From the NCBI GenBank assembly GCA_910589075.1, contig CAJUSK010000035.1:27322-91321 (forward strand): a DNA stretch of 64,000 nucleotides. The letters run 5' to 3'. The position numbers and the translations under genes are program-made. This DNA comes from an uncultured Lachnospiraceae bacterium. Lineage in GTDB: Bacteria > Bacillota > Clostridia > Lachnospirales > Lachnospiraceae. Of this stretch, positions 51,410-60,354 are shown piece after piece; positions within the stretch are counted from its first letter, which is position 1; each line of letters starts with the position of its first letter. The notes under the pieces are model-generated. The model was not told the origin of the DNA. It saw nothing but the letters and a program-made list of their open reading frames with translations, and searched no databases.

Positions 51410-52808
51410 TGCGCTTATGCAAAGAATCCTTTTGCATCAACACAACCGTCTCCACATGCCCGGTTCCCGAAAACAGATCCACGCAGGTGACCCTTTTCAC
51501 AACATACCCGCTTGCAAGGAATACTTCCAGATCTCTGGCCAGGCTGGTGGGTTTGCAGGAGATATAGAGGATTCCGTCCACTCCGTAGGCGATGATTTTT
51601 TTCAGGGCTTTGGGATGGATACCGTCTCTTGGGGGATCGAGTATGATGAAATCCGGTTTTTCTTCTACCGTGTCCAGAACTTTCAGCACGTCTCCGGCCA
51701 GGAAGGTGCAGTTTTCCAGACCGTTTAACGCTGCATTTTTCCGGGCTGCCCATACTGCTTCTTCCACGATTTCCACACCGATTACCTGTCTGGCTACCGG
51801 GGACATGATCTGCGCGATGGTGCCTGTGCCGCTGTAGAGATCAAACAGTATGCCGTCCCGGGCGCCGGCTCCGGCTCCGGCAGATCCGATGAAATCTCTG
51901 GCGGTTTCGTACAATACTTCCGCGCCCGGACTGTTGGTCTGGAAAAAAGAGAACGGGGAAATTTTAAATTTCAGTCCCAGCAGTTCTTCGTAAAAATATT
52001 CTTTTCCATATAATATGACAGTGTTGTCACATTTTACCGCGTCGGCAGCGGAATCATTTTCAATATGCAGGATACCTGTGATGGTTCCCTCCAGTGAGAG
52101 GGAGAGCAGCATATCTTTGAAGGTTGTGAGATCATGGGTTTCCTGGGTTGTCGTTATCAGGGCCAGGAGAATTTCTCCCGTATGCCGCCCTTTTCTGACG
52201 AGCAGATGCCGCAGATAGCCGGTATGTCGCAGCCTGTGATAAAAAGAGATGTTTCTTTCACGGAAATACGCTAACACGGCAGGCAGGATTTTGCGATAGT
52301 CGCCATCCACAATCTGGCATTCGGATACGGTGACAATGTCATAAAAGCTGCCTTTTTTATGCATACCCAGTTCCAGAGGCCCATCTTTCATGCCGTCTCC
52401 AAAAGAGAACTCCATTTTGTTCCGGTAGCCATATATCTGGGGATTGGGACGGATGGGTTCCCATGTACAGGGGATGTCCTGCTTTGCAAGGATGGGGCAA
52501 AGCAGTGATTTTACCTGGGATTCTTTGAGAGCGAGCTGGGCAGCATAGGGCAGTGTCATACAACTGCAGCCGCCGCATATTCCAAAATGAGGGCAGCAGC
52601 TTGGTATTTCATTGGCTGCCGGTTCCAGAACTTCCAGGAGCCGTCCCTGTGCCTGTCCGTTTCGTTTTTTAGTGACCACAAAGGAAATTTTCTGGCCGGG
52701 CAGTCCGTTTTTGACAATGCAGACACTGCCGTCCTCACACTGCACCACCGCTTTGTTGGGAAATTTTACTTCTGTTACAGTTCCACTGAGTTGTTCACCT
52801 TTTTTCAT
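51402..52808 (-). CDS. 23S rRNA (uracil-5-)-methyltransferase, RlmD type
   Basis: A 468-residue SAM-dependent m5U methyltransferase. The N-terminal TRAM domain (MKKGEQLSGTVTEVKFP, about 1-60) is followed by a Cys-rich iron-sulfur site (CCPHFGICGGCSC). Further on are YRNKMEFSFGD, the SAM motif LFDLYSGTGTIAQIM and VIGVEIVEEAV. The catalytic end is ILDPPRDGIHP plus the nucleophile Cys in YISCKPTSLARDL. It modifies 23S rRNA (U747 and/or U1939). The start is ATG at complement 52808 after AGGAG. The stop lies inside palindromic element E. A second homologue is at 62263. Confidence 0.92.
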   Translation of the reverse strand: MKKGEQLSGTVTEVKFPNKAVVQCEDGSVCIVKNGLPGQKISFVVTKKRNGQAQGRLLEVLEPAANEIPSCCPHFGICGGCSCMTLPYAAQLALKESQVKSLLCPILAKQDIPCTWEPIRPNPQIYGYRNKMEFSFGDGMKDGPLELGMHKKGSFYDIVTVSECQIVDGDYRKILPAVLAYFRERNISFYHRLRHTGYLRHLLVRKGRHTGEILLALITTTQETHDLTTFKDMLLSLSLEGTITGILHIENDSAADAVKCDNTVILYGKEYFYEELLGLKFKISPFSFFQTNSPGAEVLYETARDFIGSAGAGAGARDGILFDLYSGTGTIAQIMSPVARQVIGVEIVEEAVWAARKNAALNGLENCTFLAGDVLKVLDTVEEKPDFIILDPPRDGIHPKALKKIIAYGVDGILYISCKPTSLARDLEVFLASGYVVKRVTCVDLFSGTGHVETVVLMQKDSLHKRKQ

Positions 52809-52935
52809 ATACACTCCTGCCTGCAGATTTGAACGTTTTTTCGACCTTCCAGTACTATACAACAATTCTTTCTGTCTGGCAATGACGGCAGAAAAAAATA
52901 TCTCTTTAATGTTTCCATATTTTATAAAAATGTTA

Positions 52936-52962
52936 TTGCATTTTGGAGACAGAATCTATAAT
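52936..52962 (+). promoter_or_regulatory. Possible promoter for the third chemoreceptor
   Basis: TTGCAT (52936-52941), a short 15-base spacer and a perfect TATAAT (52957-52962), about 60 bases before the start. Confidence 0.35.
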
Positions 52963-53022
52963 ATGGAAGGTACAGGCGGTGTATGAGCCTGAATTATTCT
53001 AATGACGTTGAGGTGTGGTAAG

Positions 53023-54678
53023 ATGAATCAGGTAAAGAAGAGAAAAATCAGGCATCTTGGCAGTAAAGTCAATGGTCTGGTGATGTGTCTCCTGGCAGTC
53101 AGTATTGCTGCCGTTGTAGGTGTCTGCGTGTCTATGTTCTACAGCCTTGCGCTGCGTATGCTGCAGGATCGGTGCGTAAACGGAACCAATATGCTGGCAC
53201 ATGAACTGGAAAAGTATGACAGCACCGGGGATAAAACGCCGATGCTGGACGAATTGAAGGAGCATATGCGTTGTGAATTTACGATTTTCAATGGGGATAT
53301 GCGGGCTTATACAACCATCCAGCAGAACGGGGAGCGCGTTGTGGGAACGCCGTTGTCGCCTGAACTGGCAGAGATTGTGCTGGAACAGGGACAGAGCTAT
53401 GTAGGAAAGGCGGAGATACTCGGCGTGGAGCATCTTTGCTCTTACGTGCCTGTAAAAGATGAAAACGGGCAGATCACCGGCCTGATTTTTGCAGGTATTT
53501 CCATGCAGGATGTTTCTGAGCAGGTGAATCTGACAATGGCTTTGTCCTGTGTGGCCGGTGTTATTATGGTACTTATCAGTGTTATTATTATGTCTGTATT
53601 TATCAGGCATTCTGTTTCCGGTCCTCTTGGCCGTCTGACAGAACTGGCCCGGACTATGGAAGAAGGAAATCTGGGACTGCGGGATAACAGGAATATGACA
53701 GTCAATATCCGTTCCAATGATGAGATCGGTTATCTGGCTGAGATTTTCGGGCAGACGATACATCGCCTGAGAGGATACATAGGAGAGATTTCCGGGATAC
53801 TGGAGGCTATTTCCGAAGGAAATCTGACCATGGAGACGAGACAGGAATATGTGGGGGATTTTACGTCCATTGAGTCCTCTTTAAACGATATACTGGATAA
53901 ACTGAATACGACCATGTCGCAGATCGTGGATAGTTCCGCCCATGTTTCCAACGGTTCGGAGCAGATGGCCATGGGGGCGCAGGATCTGAGCCAGGGTGCG
54001 GTAGAGCAGGCCAGCGCCATAGAGGAAGTGGAGAGCAGTATCGAGGAGATTTCCGGACATGTATCGGAAACAGCGGAAAATGCCCATAAAGCCACCGAGC
54101 TGGTTGCCAGCGTAGGCGGGCAGATTCTGGAGAGTAACCAGAAGATGCAGGAAATGATCAAAGCGATGGAGGAAATCAACGCGAACTCCGGTGAGATCGA
54201 GAAGATAATCAAAACCATTGAAAATATTGCGTTCCAGACGAATATCCTTGCGCTGAACGCAGCCGTGGAAGCGGCCAGGGCCGGCGAAGCGGGTAAGGGC
54301 TTTGCGGTTGTGGCAGAGGAGGTGCGTGATCTGGCAGGAAAGAGTTCAGAGGCGTCACAGTCTACGGCAGAGCTGATTGAGCGTTCCATTGCTTCGGTGA
54401 AACAGGGAACGGAGATTGCCAATGAGACGGCGGCCCGTCTGGAAGGTGTTGTGACAGGAGCCAATGAAGTGGTGGAGATGACCAATGGGATTGCCGATGC
54501 CGCCCGTGTTCAGGCCAATGCCGTGGCACAGGTACAGGAGCAGGTCAGCCAGATATCCGGCGTGGTACAGACCAATTCGGCTACGGCTCAGGAGAGCGCT
54601 GCTACCAGCCAGGAACTGAGTGCACAGGCAGGATTGTTGAAAAACCTGACCAGCATGTTCCGGGTCAAGAGGAGTTAA
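53023..54678 (+). CDS. Methyl-accepting chemotaxis protein (single-Cache sensor)
   Basis: A 551-residue receptor. Helix one is VMCLLAVSIAAVVGVCVSMFY. The compact extracellular sensor of about 150 residues contains MRCEFTIFNGDMRAYTTI and VVGTPLSPELAEIVLEQGQSY. The second helix is VAGVIMVLISVIIMSVFI, followed by HAMP. The signalling tip is AFQTNILALNAAVEAARAGEAGKGFAVVAEEVRDLAGKS. The sensor resembles the Cache_3-Cache_2 class found in quinone- or citrate-type receptors; ligand undetermined. I chose ATG 53023, preceded by TGAGGTG with an 8-base gap; ATG 53002 has no ribosome site. Confidence 0.92.
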   Translation: MNQVKKRKIRHLGSKVNGLVMCLLAVSIAAVVGVCVSMFYSLALRMLQDRCVNGTNMLAHELEKYDSTGDKTPMLDELKEHMRCEFTIFNGDMRAYTTIQQNGERVVGTPLSPELAEIVLEQGQSYVGKAEILGVEHLCSYVPVKDENGQITGLIFAGISMQDVSEQVNLTMALSCVAGVIMVLISVIIMSVFIRHSVSGPLGRLTELARTMEEGNLGLRDNRNMTVNIRSNDEIGYLAEIFGQTIHRLRGYIGEISGILEAISEGNLTMETRQEYVGDFTSIESSLNDILDKLNTTMSQIVDSSAHVSNGSEQMAMGAQDLSQGAVEQASAIEEVESSIEEISGHVSETAENAHKATELVASVGGQILESNQKMQEMIKAMEEINANSGEIEKIIKTIENIAFQTNILALNAAVEAARAGEAGKGFAVVAEEVRDLAGKSSEASQSTAELIERSIASVKQGTEIANETAARLEGVVTGANEVVEMTNGIADAARVQANAVAQVQEQVSQISGVVQTNSATAQESAATSQELSAQAGLLKNLTSMFRVKRS

Positions 54679-54686
54679 CAGTTTAT

Positions 54687-54742
54687 CCCGCCTCCTGCGG
54701 CGTTGCAAATCTGATGCTTCGCTGCCGGAGGCGGGGTTTTTA
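54687..54742 (+). terminator. Terminator after the third chemoreceptor
   Basis: Stem CCCGCCTCC (54687-54695) / GGAGGCGGG (54727-54735), followed by GTTTTTAT. Confidence 0.8.
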
Positions 54743-54806
54743 TCTTTGTATGGGAAATGAGTGAATGGTTGCATCCGGTATGATCTGTCCGCAGAAAGGA
54801 GAACAT

Positions 54807-55997
54807 ATGAAAACTTATAAACGCATTTTTACCATTGTAATAGACTCGCTGGGGGTGGGAGCACTGCCAGACGCGGCGGAGTATGGAGATCAGGGTGTCG
54901 ATACTCTGGGACATATTGCCGACTTTGTGGATACTTTTTCCATACCCAATCTGCAGAAGCTGGGTATGGCCAATCTGCATCCTCTGAAACAGGTGCTGCC
55001 GGCGGAAAAACCGCTGGGGTATTTTATGAAACTGCGGGAGGCAAGCAGGGGAAAAGACACGATGACGGGCCATTGGGAGATGATGGGCCTGCATATTACG
55101 AAACCGTTTCAGACATTTACGGAAACGGGCTTTCCCAAAGAGCTGCTGGATGAACTGTCCGCCAGGACGGGCAGGGTTATCATCGGCAATAAGAGTGCCA
55201 GCGGTACGGAAATACTGGATGAACTGGCGGAAGAGGAGATTGCCACCGGCCATATGATCGTGTATACGTCTGCGGATTCGGTGCTGCAGATATGCGGTAA
55301 TGAAGATACCTTCGGACTGGAAGAGCTGTACAGGTGTTGTGAGATTGCGCGGGAAATTACCATGAAAGACGAATGGAAGGTGGGGCGTGTCATAGCAAGG
55401 CCTTATGTGGGAAAGAAGAAAGGCGAATTTACGCGTACCAGTAACCGGCATGATTATGCGCTGAAACCTTTTGGGCCCACGGCTCTGAATGCGCTGAAAG
55501 ACGGCGGGCTTTCGGTTCTGTCTGTGGGGAAAATTTATGATATTTTTGACGGGGAAGGTCTGACAGAATCCAATAAGTCCAAAAGTTCCGTGCATGGTAT
55601 GGAACAGACCATTGAGATTGCCGGACGGGATTTCACAGGGCTGTGTTATGTAAATCTGGTGGATTTTGATGCGTTGTGGGGCCATCGCAGGGATGTGACG
55701 GGATATGCACAGGAACTGGAACGCTTTGACGAAAAATTGGGTGAGCTGCTTTTGCATCTGCGGGAGGATGATCTGTTGCTGATTACAGCGGACCATGGCA
55801 ATGATCCCACCCATACGGGTACCGATCATACAAGGGAGATGGTACCGCTGCTTGCCTGGTCACCGTCTATGGAGGGCGGCGGCCGTCTGGAAGATGCAGA
55901 TACCTTTGCCGTAATCGGCGCTACCATTGCGGAGAATTTCGGACTTTCCATGCCGGAGGGGACCATTGGCCATTCCATCCTGGATCAGCTGATTTAG
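54807..55997 (+). CDS. deoB: Phosphopentomutase
   Basis: A 396-residue alkaline-phosphatase-superfamily mutase interconverting ribose-1- and ribose-5-phosphate, used in nucleoside breakdown. Motifs: FTIVIDSLGVGALPDA (metal Asp), GKDTMTGHWEMMG (nucleophile Thr), NKSASGTEILDELA, VNLVDFDALWGHRRD and ITADHGNDPTHTGTDHTRE. It starts at ATG 54807 after GAAAGGA. It works together with nucleoside phosphorylases such as the udp product in this window. Confidence 0.96.
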   Translation: MKTYKRIFTIVIDSLGVGALPDAAEYGDQGVDTLGHIADFVDTFSIPNLQKLGMANLHPLKQVLPAEKPLGYFMKLREASRGKDTMTGHWEMMGLHITKPFQTFTETGFPKELLDELSARTGRVIIGNKSASGTEILDELAEEEIATGHMIVYTSADSVLQICGNEDTFGLEELYRCCEIAREITMKDEWKVGRVIARPYVGKKKGEFTRTSNRHDYALKPFGPTALNALKDGGLSVLSVGKIYDIFDGEGLTESNKSKSSVHGMEQTIEIAGRDFTGLCYVNLVDFDALWGHRRDVTGYAQELERFDEKLGELLLHLREDDLLLITADHGNDPTHTGTDHTREMVPLLAWSPSMEGGGRLEDADTFAVIGATIAENFGLSMPEGTIGHSILDQLI

Positions 55998-56048
55998 TGG
56001 TGAGGGGAACGATATAGGTACTGATATGAAGGAGAAAAAGAGTTCCGT

Positions 56049-57101
56049 ATGAAGGTAAGGGTAAGAATCAGGATACTGCTGTTGGCCGCCGGTGCCATGC
56101 TGCTGTTGTCGGGTTGTGGCATAGGGAAAAAGCAGGAGAATATTGATCAGGGGATGGAAGCCATCGCGCAGCTTGACTATGAAGGCGCGCTGGCCTGTTT
56201 TGAAAAAGCGCTGGTGGAAGGCGAGGATGAAGAACTGCTGTACCGGGGACAGGGTATTGCATGCATTGGACTGTCCAGGTATGAGGACGCCGCGGCTGCG
56301 CTGGAAAAAGCACTGAGCTTTTGCAACGGCCATATTGGCAGTCTGGAGTTTGACATCAATTATTATCTGGCTTTGGCTTATTATAAAAACGGCGACAGAG
56401 ACAGGGCGATACAGGTCTATGATGCCATACTGGCCCTGCGGAAAGATGAGAAGACGGCTTATTGTCTGCGGGGGGCGCTGGAACTGGAGAAAGATGAATA
56501 TGACAAGGCGGATGCGGATTTTCAGAAGGCCATAGAACTGGATAAAAAAGATTATGACTGTCTGCTGGATATTTATATCAGTATGGATAAAAATGGTTAT
56601 AAAGAAGCCGGTGTGGAATATCTGCAGAAAGCGCTGACCGAGGGTGGCGACGGAATATCTGATTATGACCGGGGACGTCTGTATTATTTCCTGGAAGACT
56701 ATGAGAATGCCCGGAACTGTCTGGAAAAGGCCCGGGACACGGGGACTGCGGAGTCGGTTCTGTTTCTGGGCAGGACGTATGAAGCACTTGGGGACTTTAA
56801 TTATGCATCCAGCGTCTATGCAGGGTATCTGGAAGATCATCCGGACAGCCCGCAGGTGCAGAACCAGTTGGGAATGTGCAAGATGCAAATGGGCGAATAT
56901 GAAGCGGCCCTGACTGCGTTCCAGGCCGGGCTGGCCTGTGAAGATACCACATATATGCAGACGCTCAAGTATAATGAAATCGCAGCCTGCGAAAAGCTGG
57001 CACAGTTTGGCAAGGCAGCCGAGCTGATGAGAAGCTATCTGGAACTGTATCCGGATGATGCAAAGGCAAAGCGGGAGTATGAATTCCTGAAAACCAGGTA
57101 A
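56049..57101 (+). CDS. Tetratricopeptide-repeat lipoprotein
   Basis: A 350-residue lipoprotein with lipobox LLLLSGC (Cys about 23) and about eight TPR units through the rest (IAQLDYEGALACFEKAL, LSRYEDAAAALEKAL, NGDRDRAIQVYDAIL, KDEYDKADADFQKAI, LEDYENARNCLEKAR, MGEYEAALTAFQAGL, FGKAAELMRSYLELYP). It is anchored to the outer face of the membrane and probably assembles protein complexes there. No partner is visible nearby. It lies 51 bases after deoB. Confidence 0.88.
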   Translation: MKVRVRIRILLLAAGAMLLLSGCGIGKKQENIDQGMEAIAQLDYEGALACFEKALVEGEDEELLYRGQGIACIGLSRYEDAAAALEKALSFCNGHIGSLEFDINYYLALAYYKNGDRDRAIQVYDAILALRKDEKTAYCLRGALELEKDEYDKADADFQKAIELDKKDYDCLLDIYISMDKNGYKEAGVEYLQKALTEGGDGISDYDRGRLYYFLEDYENARNCLEKARDTGTAESVLFLGRTYEALGDFNYASSVYAGYLEDHPDSPQVQNQLGMCKMQMGEYEAALTAFQAGLACEDTTYMQTLKYNEIAACEKLAQFGKAAELMRSYLELYPDDAKAKREYEFLKTR

Positions 57102-57163
57102 CGGGATTTTCCTAAATTTTTCTTAATTTTAACAGTTTCCACATCAGATTTATATGGGAAACA

Positions 57164-57192
57164 TTGACAGGCATTTTTTTGTCTGTTATTGT
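57164..57192 (+). promoter_or_regulatory. Promoter for the small secreted protein
   Basis: TTGACA (57164-57169), 17-base spacer, TATTGT (57187-57192), about 60 bases ahead of the start. Confidence 0.55.
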
Positions 57193-57252
57193 GATACATA
57201 GACAAAGAAACGGGCCATATGCAGGGTCCAGCCAATTGCAGGAGGAGTAGAA

Positions 57253-57948
57253 ATGAAGTTCGGTTTGAAAAAATGGTTGTCGGCAATGTGTGTCATGGGA
57301 TTGTTTCTGGCATTTGGACTGACGGCATCGGCGGGAAGCCAGCCCACTATTTCGGTGACAGAGAATGTAGTGTCAGTTACCCATGATGACAGCAGCCGAA
57401 AAGTAAAAGTCAATGTAAAGGAATGGAAAGGCTCCAAAGCATATGTGGTTAAGTATGCAGTGGATGATCCCAGTGTTGCGAAGGTGGAACTGAGCAGCCA
57501 GAAGTCAGACTCTTTCCAGTTGAAGATTAAGGCGAAAGGGACTGGTAATACAGTGGTAAAAGTATGGCTGGAGGGTTACAGCAGAAGCTGCCAGTATATT
57601 GTTGTAAATTCTGTTTATTATCAGAGAGAGTCTGAAGCCGGCTATTCTGTAAGACATTATGGATATATGACCGGTACGCAGGGCGAGGCGGCTACCATTG
57701 ATGATTACGAGATTAAGAATGTGGACGGAGAAGATCGTCTGTATGTATACTTTACATTAAAAGACAAAGGACAGGGAGACGGAAGCAAGGTTACATTCAC
57801 TGCAAAATGTGAAGAGGATGACGGTGATCCCACCGGCAATGTACAGGCTGTGGCCACCGGTATGGCAGAAGGCGGAAGCGGTTATAAGATCTATTTCAAG
57901 ATTCCGAATAAGACGGCTGCGATTAAACTGGTAAATGATGATCTGTAA
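57253..57948 (+). CDS. Small secreted protein of unknown function
   Basis: A 231-residue protein with a classical signal peptide (MKFGLKKWLSAMCVMGLFLAF..., cleavage after TASA near residue 27). It has no lipobox or sortase motif, so it is likely released. The mature part is beta-rich and polar. Residues 30-115 look like a bacterial Ig-like domain (PTISVTENVVSVTHDDSSRK, VAKVELSSQKSDSFQLKIKA, GTGNTVVKVWLEGYS). I do not recognise the second half (YMTGTQGEAATIDDYEIKNV, VTFTAKCEEDDGDPTGNVQ). GCAGGAGG precedes the start. It has its own promoter and terminator. Confidence 0.7.
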   Translation: MKFGLKKWLSAMCVMGLFLAFGLTASAGSQPTISVTENVVSVTHDDSSRKVKVNVKEWKGSKAYVVKYAVDDPSVAKVELSSQKSDSFQLKIKAKGTGNTVVKVWLEGYSRSCQYIVVNSVYYQRESEAGYSVRHYGYMTGTQGEAATIDDYEIKNVDGEDRLYVYFTLKDKGQGDGSKVTFTAKCEEDDGDPTGNVQAVATGMAEGGSGYKIYFKIPNKTAAIKLVNDDL

Positions 57949-57960
57949 GAGAAAAAATAC

Positions 57961-57992
57961 AGCGGCGGGGTATTGATCCTGCCGCTTTTTTC
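57961..57992 (+). terminator. Terminator after the secreted protein gene
   Basis: Stem AGCGGCGGGG / CCTGCCGCT followed by TTTTTT; it ends right before the pyrF ribosome site. Confidence 0.75.
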
Positions 57993-58003
57993 AGGAGGAA
58001 ATG

Positions 58004-58945
58004 ATGATACGAAAACTGATTGCAGGAATTGAGAAAACCGACGCACCCATTGTGGTGGGACTGGATCCCATGCTTTCCTTTATCCCGGAACATATCAGGA
58101 ACAGGGCATATGAAGAGCACGGGGAAACATTAAAAGGCGCCGGAGAGGCTATCTGGGAGTATAACCGGGGGATTGTGGATGCAGTGTGTGACCTGGTGCC
58201 GGCAGTGAAGCCTCAGATTGCCATGTATGAGCAGTTTGGAATTGAAGGTCTGATAGCCTTCGAGCGGACAGTGCGGTATTGCCGGGACAAGGGGCTGGTG
58301 GTTATCGGTGACATCAAACGGGGTGACATCGGTTCCACTTCAGCGGCTTATGCAGCGGGGCATCTGGGAACGGTACAGGTAGGTACACATGTGTACAGAG
58401 GGTTTGATGAAGATTTTGTTACCGTGAATCCGTATCTGGGTTCAGACGGGGTGAAACCTTTTATTCGGGTATGTCAGGAAGAAAATAAAGGGCTGTTTAT
58501 TCTTGTCAAAACTTCCAATCCCAGCAGCGGAGAATTCCAGGATCGACAAGTGGATGGCAGACCGTTGTATGAGCTGGTGGGAGAGCAGGTAGCCATATGG
58601 GGAGAGGACTGTATGGGCAGTGAGTCATACAGCAATATCGGCGCTGTCGTTGGCGCAACTTATCCGGAAATGGGGAAAACGCTGCGGAGGATTATGCCCA
58701 GGGCCTATATTCTTGTGCCCGGTTATGGCGCCCAGGGTGGCAAGGGAGCGGATCTGGTACACTTTTTTAATGAAGACGGCCTGGGTGCGGTGATCAATTC
58801 TTCCAGGGGGATTATTGCTGCATGGCAGCAGGAAAAATACGCTTCATTTGGCGGTTCATGCTATGCCGATGCATCCAGGGCCGCAGTACTGGAAATGAAA
58901 GAAGATATTGGGGCTGCACTGGCATCGAAGAAGCGCCTGTATTAG
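58004..58945 (+). CDS. pyrF: Orotidine 5'-phosphate decarboxylase (type 2)
   Basis: A 313-residue decarboxylase making UMP in pyrimidine synthesis. It belongs to the longer family with APIVVGLDPMLSFIP, VPAVKPQIAMYEQFG, the catalytic Lys-Asp motif IGDIKRGDIGSTSAAYA, VNPYLGSDGVKPF, LVKTSNPSSGEFQD and YGAQGGKGADLV. I chose the second of two tandem ATG codons (58004): AGGAGG at 57993-57998 gives 5 bases rather than 2. No other pyr genes are adjacent. Confidence 0.95.
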   Translation: MIRKLIAGIEKTDAPIVVGLDPMLSFIPEHIRNRAYEEHGETLKGAGEAIWEYNRGIVDAVCDLVPAVKPQIAMYEQFGIEGLIAFERTVRYCRDKGLVVIGDIKRGDIGSTSAAYAAGHLGTVQVGTHVYRGFDEDFVTVNPYLGSDGVKPFIRVCQEENKGLFILVKTSNPSSGEFQDRQVDGRPLYELVGEQVAIWGEDCMGSESYSNIGAVVGATYPEMGKTLRRIMPRAYILVPGYGAQGGKGADLVHFFNEDGLGAVINSSRGIIAAWQQEKYASFGGSCYADASRAAVLEMKEDIGAALASKKRLY

Positions 58946-59005
58946 CCCGGACTGAATAAAGCGGCATGTGTGGACTGTCGCGTGCGTTTAAAGCTGTTGT
59001 ATGAA

Positions 59006-59035
59006 GAGAATCCTGCCGGACGGGATTCTTTTTTA
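59006..59035 (+). terminator. Terminator after pyrF
   Basis: Stem AGAATCC / GGATTCT with a short GC loop, then TTTTTTATT. Gap 58946-59253 also holds palindromic element F and the promoter at 59155-59183. Confidence 0.8.
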
Positions 59036-59036
59036 T

Positions 59037-59120
59037 TCATGACAATAGGTTTGCTGGCGAAGCCTGCAATCTATTGTTCATGACAATAGAGAATTCGCAA
59101 AGCGTGCTTTCTATGGTTGT
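59037..59120. repeat. Dispersed palindromic element, copy F (double unit)
   Basis: Unit one: ACAATAGGTTTGC (from 59042) to GCAATCTATTGT, 59066-59077. Unit two: ACAATAGAGAA (59083-59093), loop TTCGCAAAGCGTG, CTTTCTATGG. CATGACAATAG starts both units. Confidence 0.75.
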
Positions 59121-59154
59121 TTTATGGCCCGTCATTTGAAAAAACGGAACTGCA

Positions 59155-59183
59155 TTGCGCTTATGAGGAATACCGTTTATAAT
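59155..59183 (+). promoter_or_regulatory. SigA-type promoter for the six-gene operon 59254-63822
   Basis: TTGCGC (59155-59160), 17-base spacer, TATAAT (59178-59183), about 70 bases before the first gene. Confidence 0.65.
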
Positions 59184-59253
59184 AAAATAGATGTGGAAGG
59201 ATGTGTCAGAAGATATGGGTTTCAGACGCATAGAAGAGAGGGGTTGAAGCAGA

Positions 59254-59856
59254 ATGATGGAGACATACAATGATTTTAGCTGGTTGAAGAATTATCTTGC
59301 TCCGGATGAACAGGTAGTGTGGCGGGGAAAACCGATGGAGGGAAAGATCTTTTCAAGAAATGATATTTTTATGATACCGTTCAGCATCCTGTGGGGCGGA
59401 TTTGCCATATTCTGGGAGTTCTCCGTGCTCCTGATGCCGACGCCGTTTTTCTTTAAACTGTGGGGGATTCCGTTTGTCCTTGTAGGGCTTTATATGATGG
59501 CAGGTCGTTTCTTTGTACAGGAATACAGGAAGAAGAGAACCTATTACGCCATTACTGACAAACGGATATTGCAGTTGCAGGGGAACAAACTCAGTGTGCT
59601 GGAGAGGAGACAGTTGCCGGAAATGCATATGACTGTTGATAAAGACGGATCGGGAACCATTGCTTTTGACCGGTACGGGAGAGGACGGTTCCGGTATATG
59701 TGGGCAGGCGGTCTGTTTGCAGATGCCTCCGGTCAGTCCGGTCAGGTGGATCCTTTACTGGAAAATATTCCCAATGTGAATCAGGTATATCAGATACTGT
59801 CCGGTCAGATACAGGAATTACATTCACCGGGCGTTACATGGAATACAATGCGCTGA
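59254..59856 (+). CDS. PH-domain-like membrane protein
   Basis: A 200-residue protein with two adjacent membrane helices (about 46-64 and 70-85) and a bacterial PH-like domain (YYAITDKRILQLQGNKLSVLERRQLPEM, about 97-125, and following strands). The layout resembles YdbS/YdbT-like (bPH_2) proteins of unknown function. GAGAGGGG precedes two tandem ATG codons at 59254 and 59257. First gene of an operon of six closely spaced genes. Confidence 0.75.
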   Translation: MMETYNDFSWLKNYLAPDEQVVWRGKPMEGKIFSRNDIFMIPFSILWGGFAIFWEFSVLLMPTPFFFKLWGIPFVLVGLYMMAGRFFVQEYRKKRTYYAITDKRILQLQGNKLSVLERRQLPEMHMTVDKDGSGTIAFDRYGRGRFRYMWAGGLFADASGQSGQVDPLLENIPNVNQVYQILSGQIQELHSPGVTWNTMR

Positions 59857-59875
59857 AAAGAGAGGGAGGCAGGAC

Positions 59876-60334
59876 ATGCGGCAGTATGAAACATCACATT
59901 TGATCAAGGCGGAGGACTTGAATCACCATGGCACTTTGTTTGCGGCACGGGCAGCCGCCTGGTTTGTGGAAGCGGCCTTTGTGGCGGCAGGTTGTGCCTG
60001 CAATACAAGCGCGGGAATTGTATGCCGGAATCTGCACAATCTGTCCTTTCAAAAGCCGGTACAGAAAGGCGCCATACTTCGACTCCAGGCCAGAGTGGCG
60101 GCTGTGGGACAAAGCAGTTTCATGGTTGTGGTCAGAGGGACGGATGCGCTGACAGAGGAACTTTATGTAGAGGGGGCCGTTACCTTTGTAACCATTGACA
60201 GTGAAACAGGCAGCAGACGGCCCCATCAGATTGTTTTGGATGAGGCGGAGGATGAACAGGAAACGGAACAGCGCATGCGCGCCAATCAGTTGAAAGAGCA
60301 GGCCATGGGTAAACCCATGCATATGAAAAAATAA
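59876..60334 (+). CDS. Hotdog-fold acyl-CoA thioesterase-like protein
   Basis: A 152-residue hotdog-fold protein of the YciA/BACH type. DLNHHGTLFAARAAAWFVEAAFVAA (about 15-39) carries the conserved Asn-His-Gly turn and long helix. FQKPVQKGAILRLQARVAAVGQSSFMV forms the sheet. It probably releases free acids from acyl-CoA; chain length unknown. The last 35 residues are a charged, helical tail. It lies 19 bases after the PH gene. Confidence 0.82.
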   Translation: MRQYETSHLIKAEDLNHHGTLFAARAAAWFVEAAFVAAGCACNTSAGIVCRNLHNLSFQKPVQKGAILRLQARVAAVGQSSFMVVVRGTDALTEELYVEGAVTFVTIDSETGSRRPHQIVLDEAEDEQETEQRMRANQLKEQAMGKPMHMKK

Positions 60335-60354
60335 AAGAGAAAGGGAATGAGACA

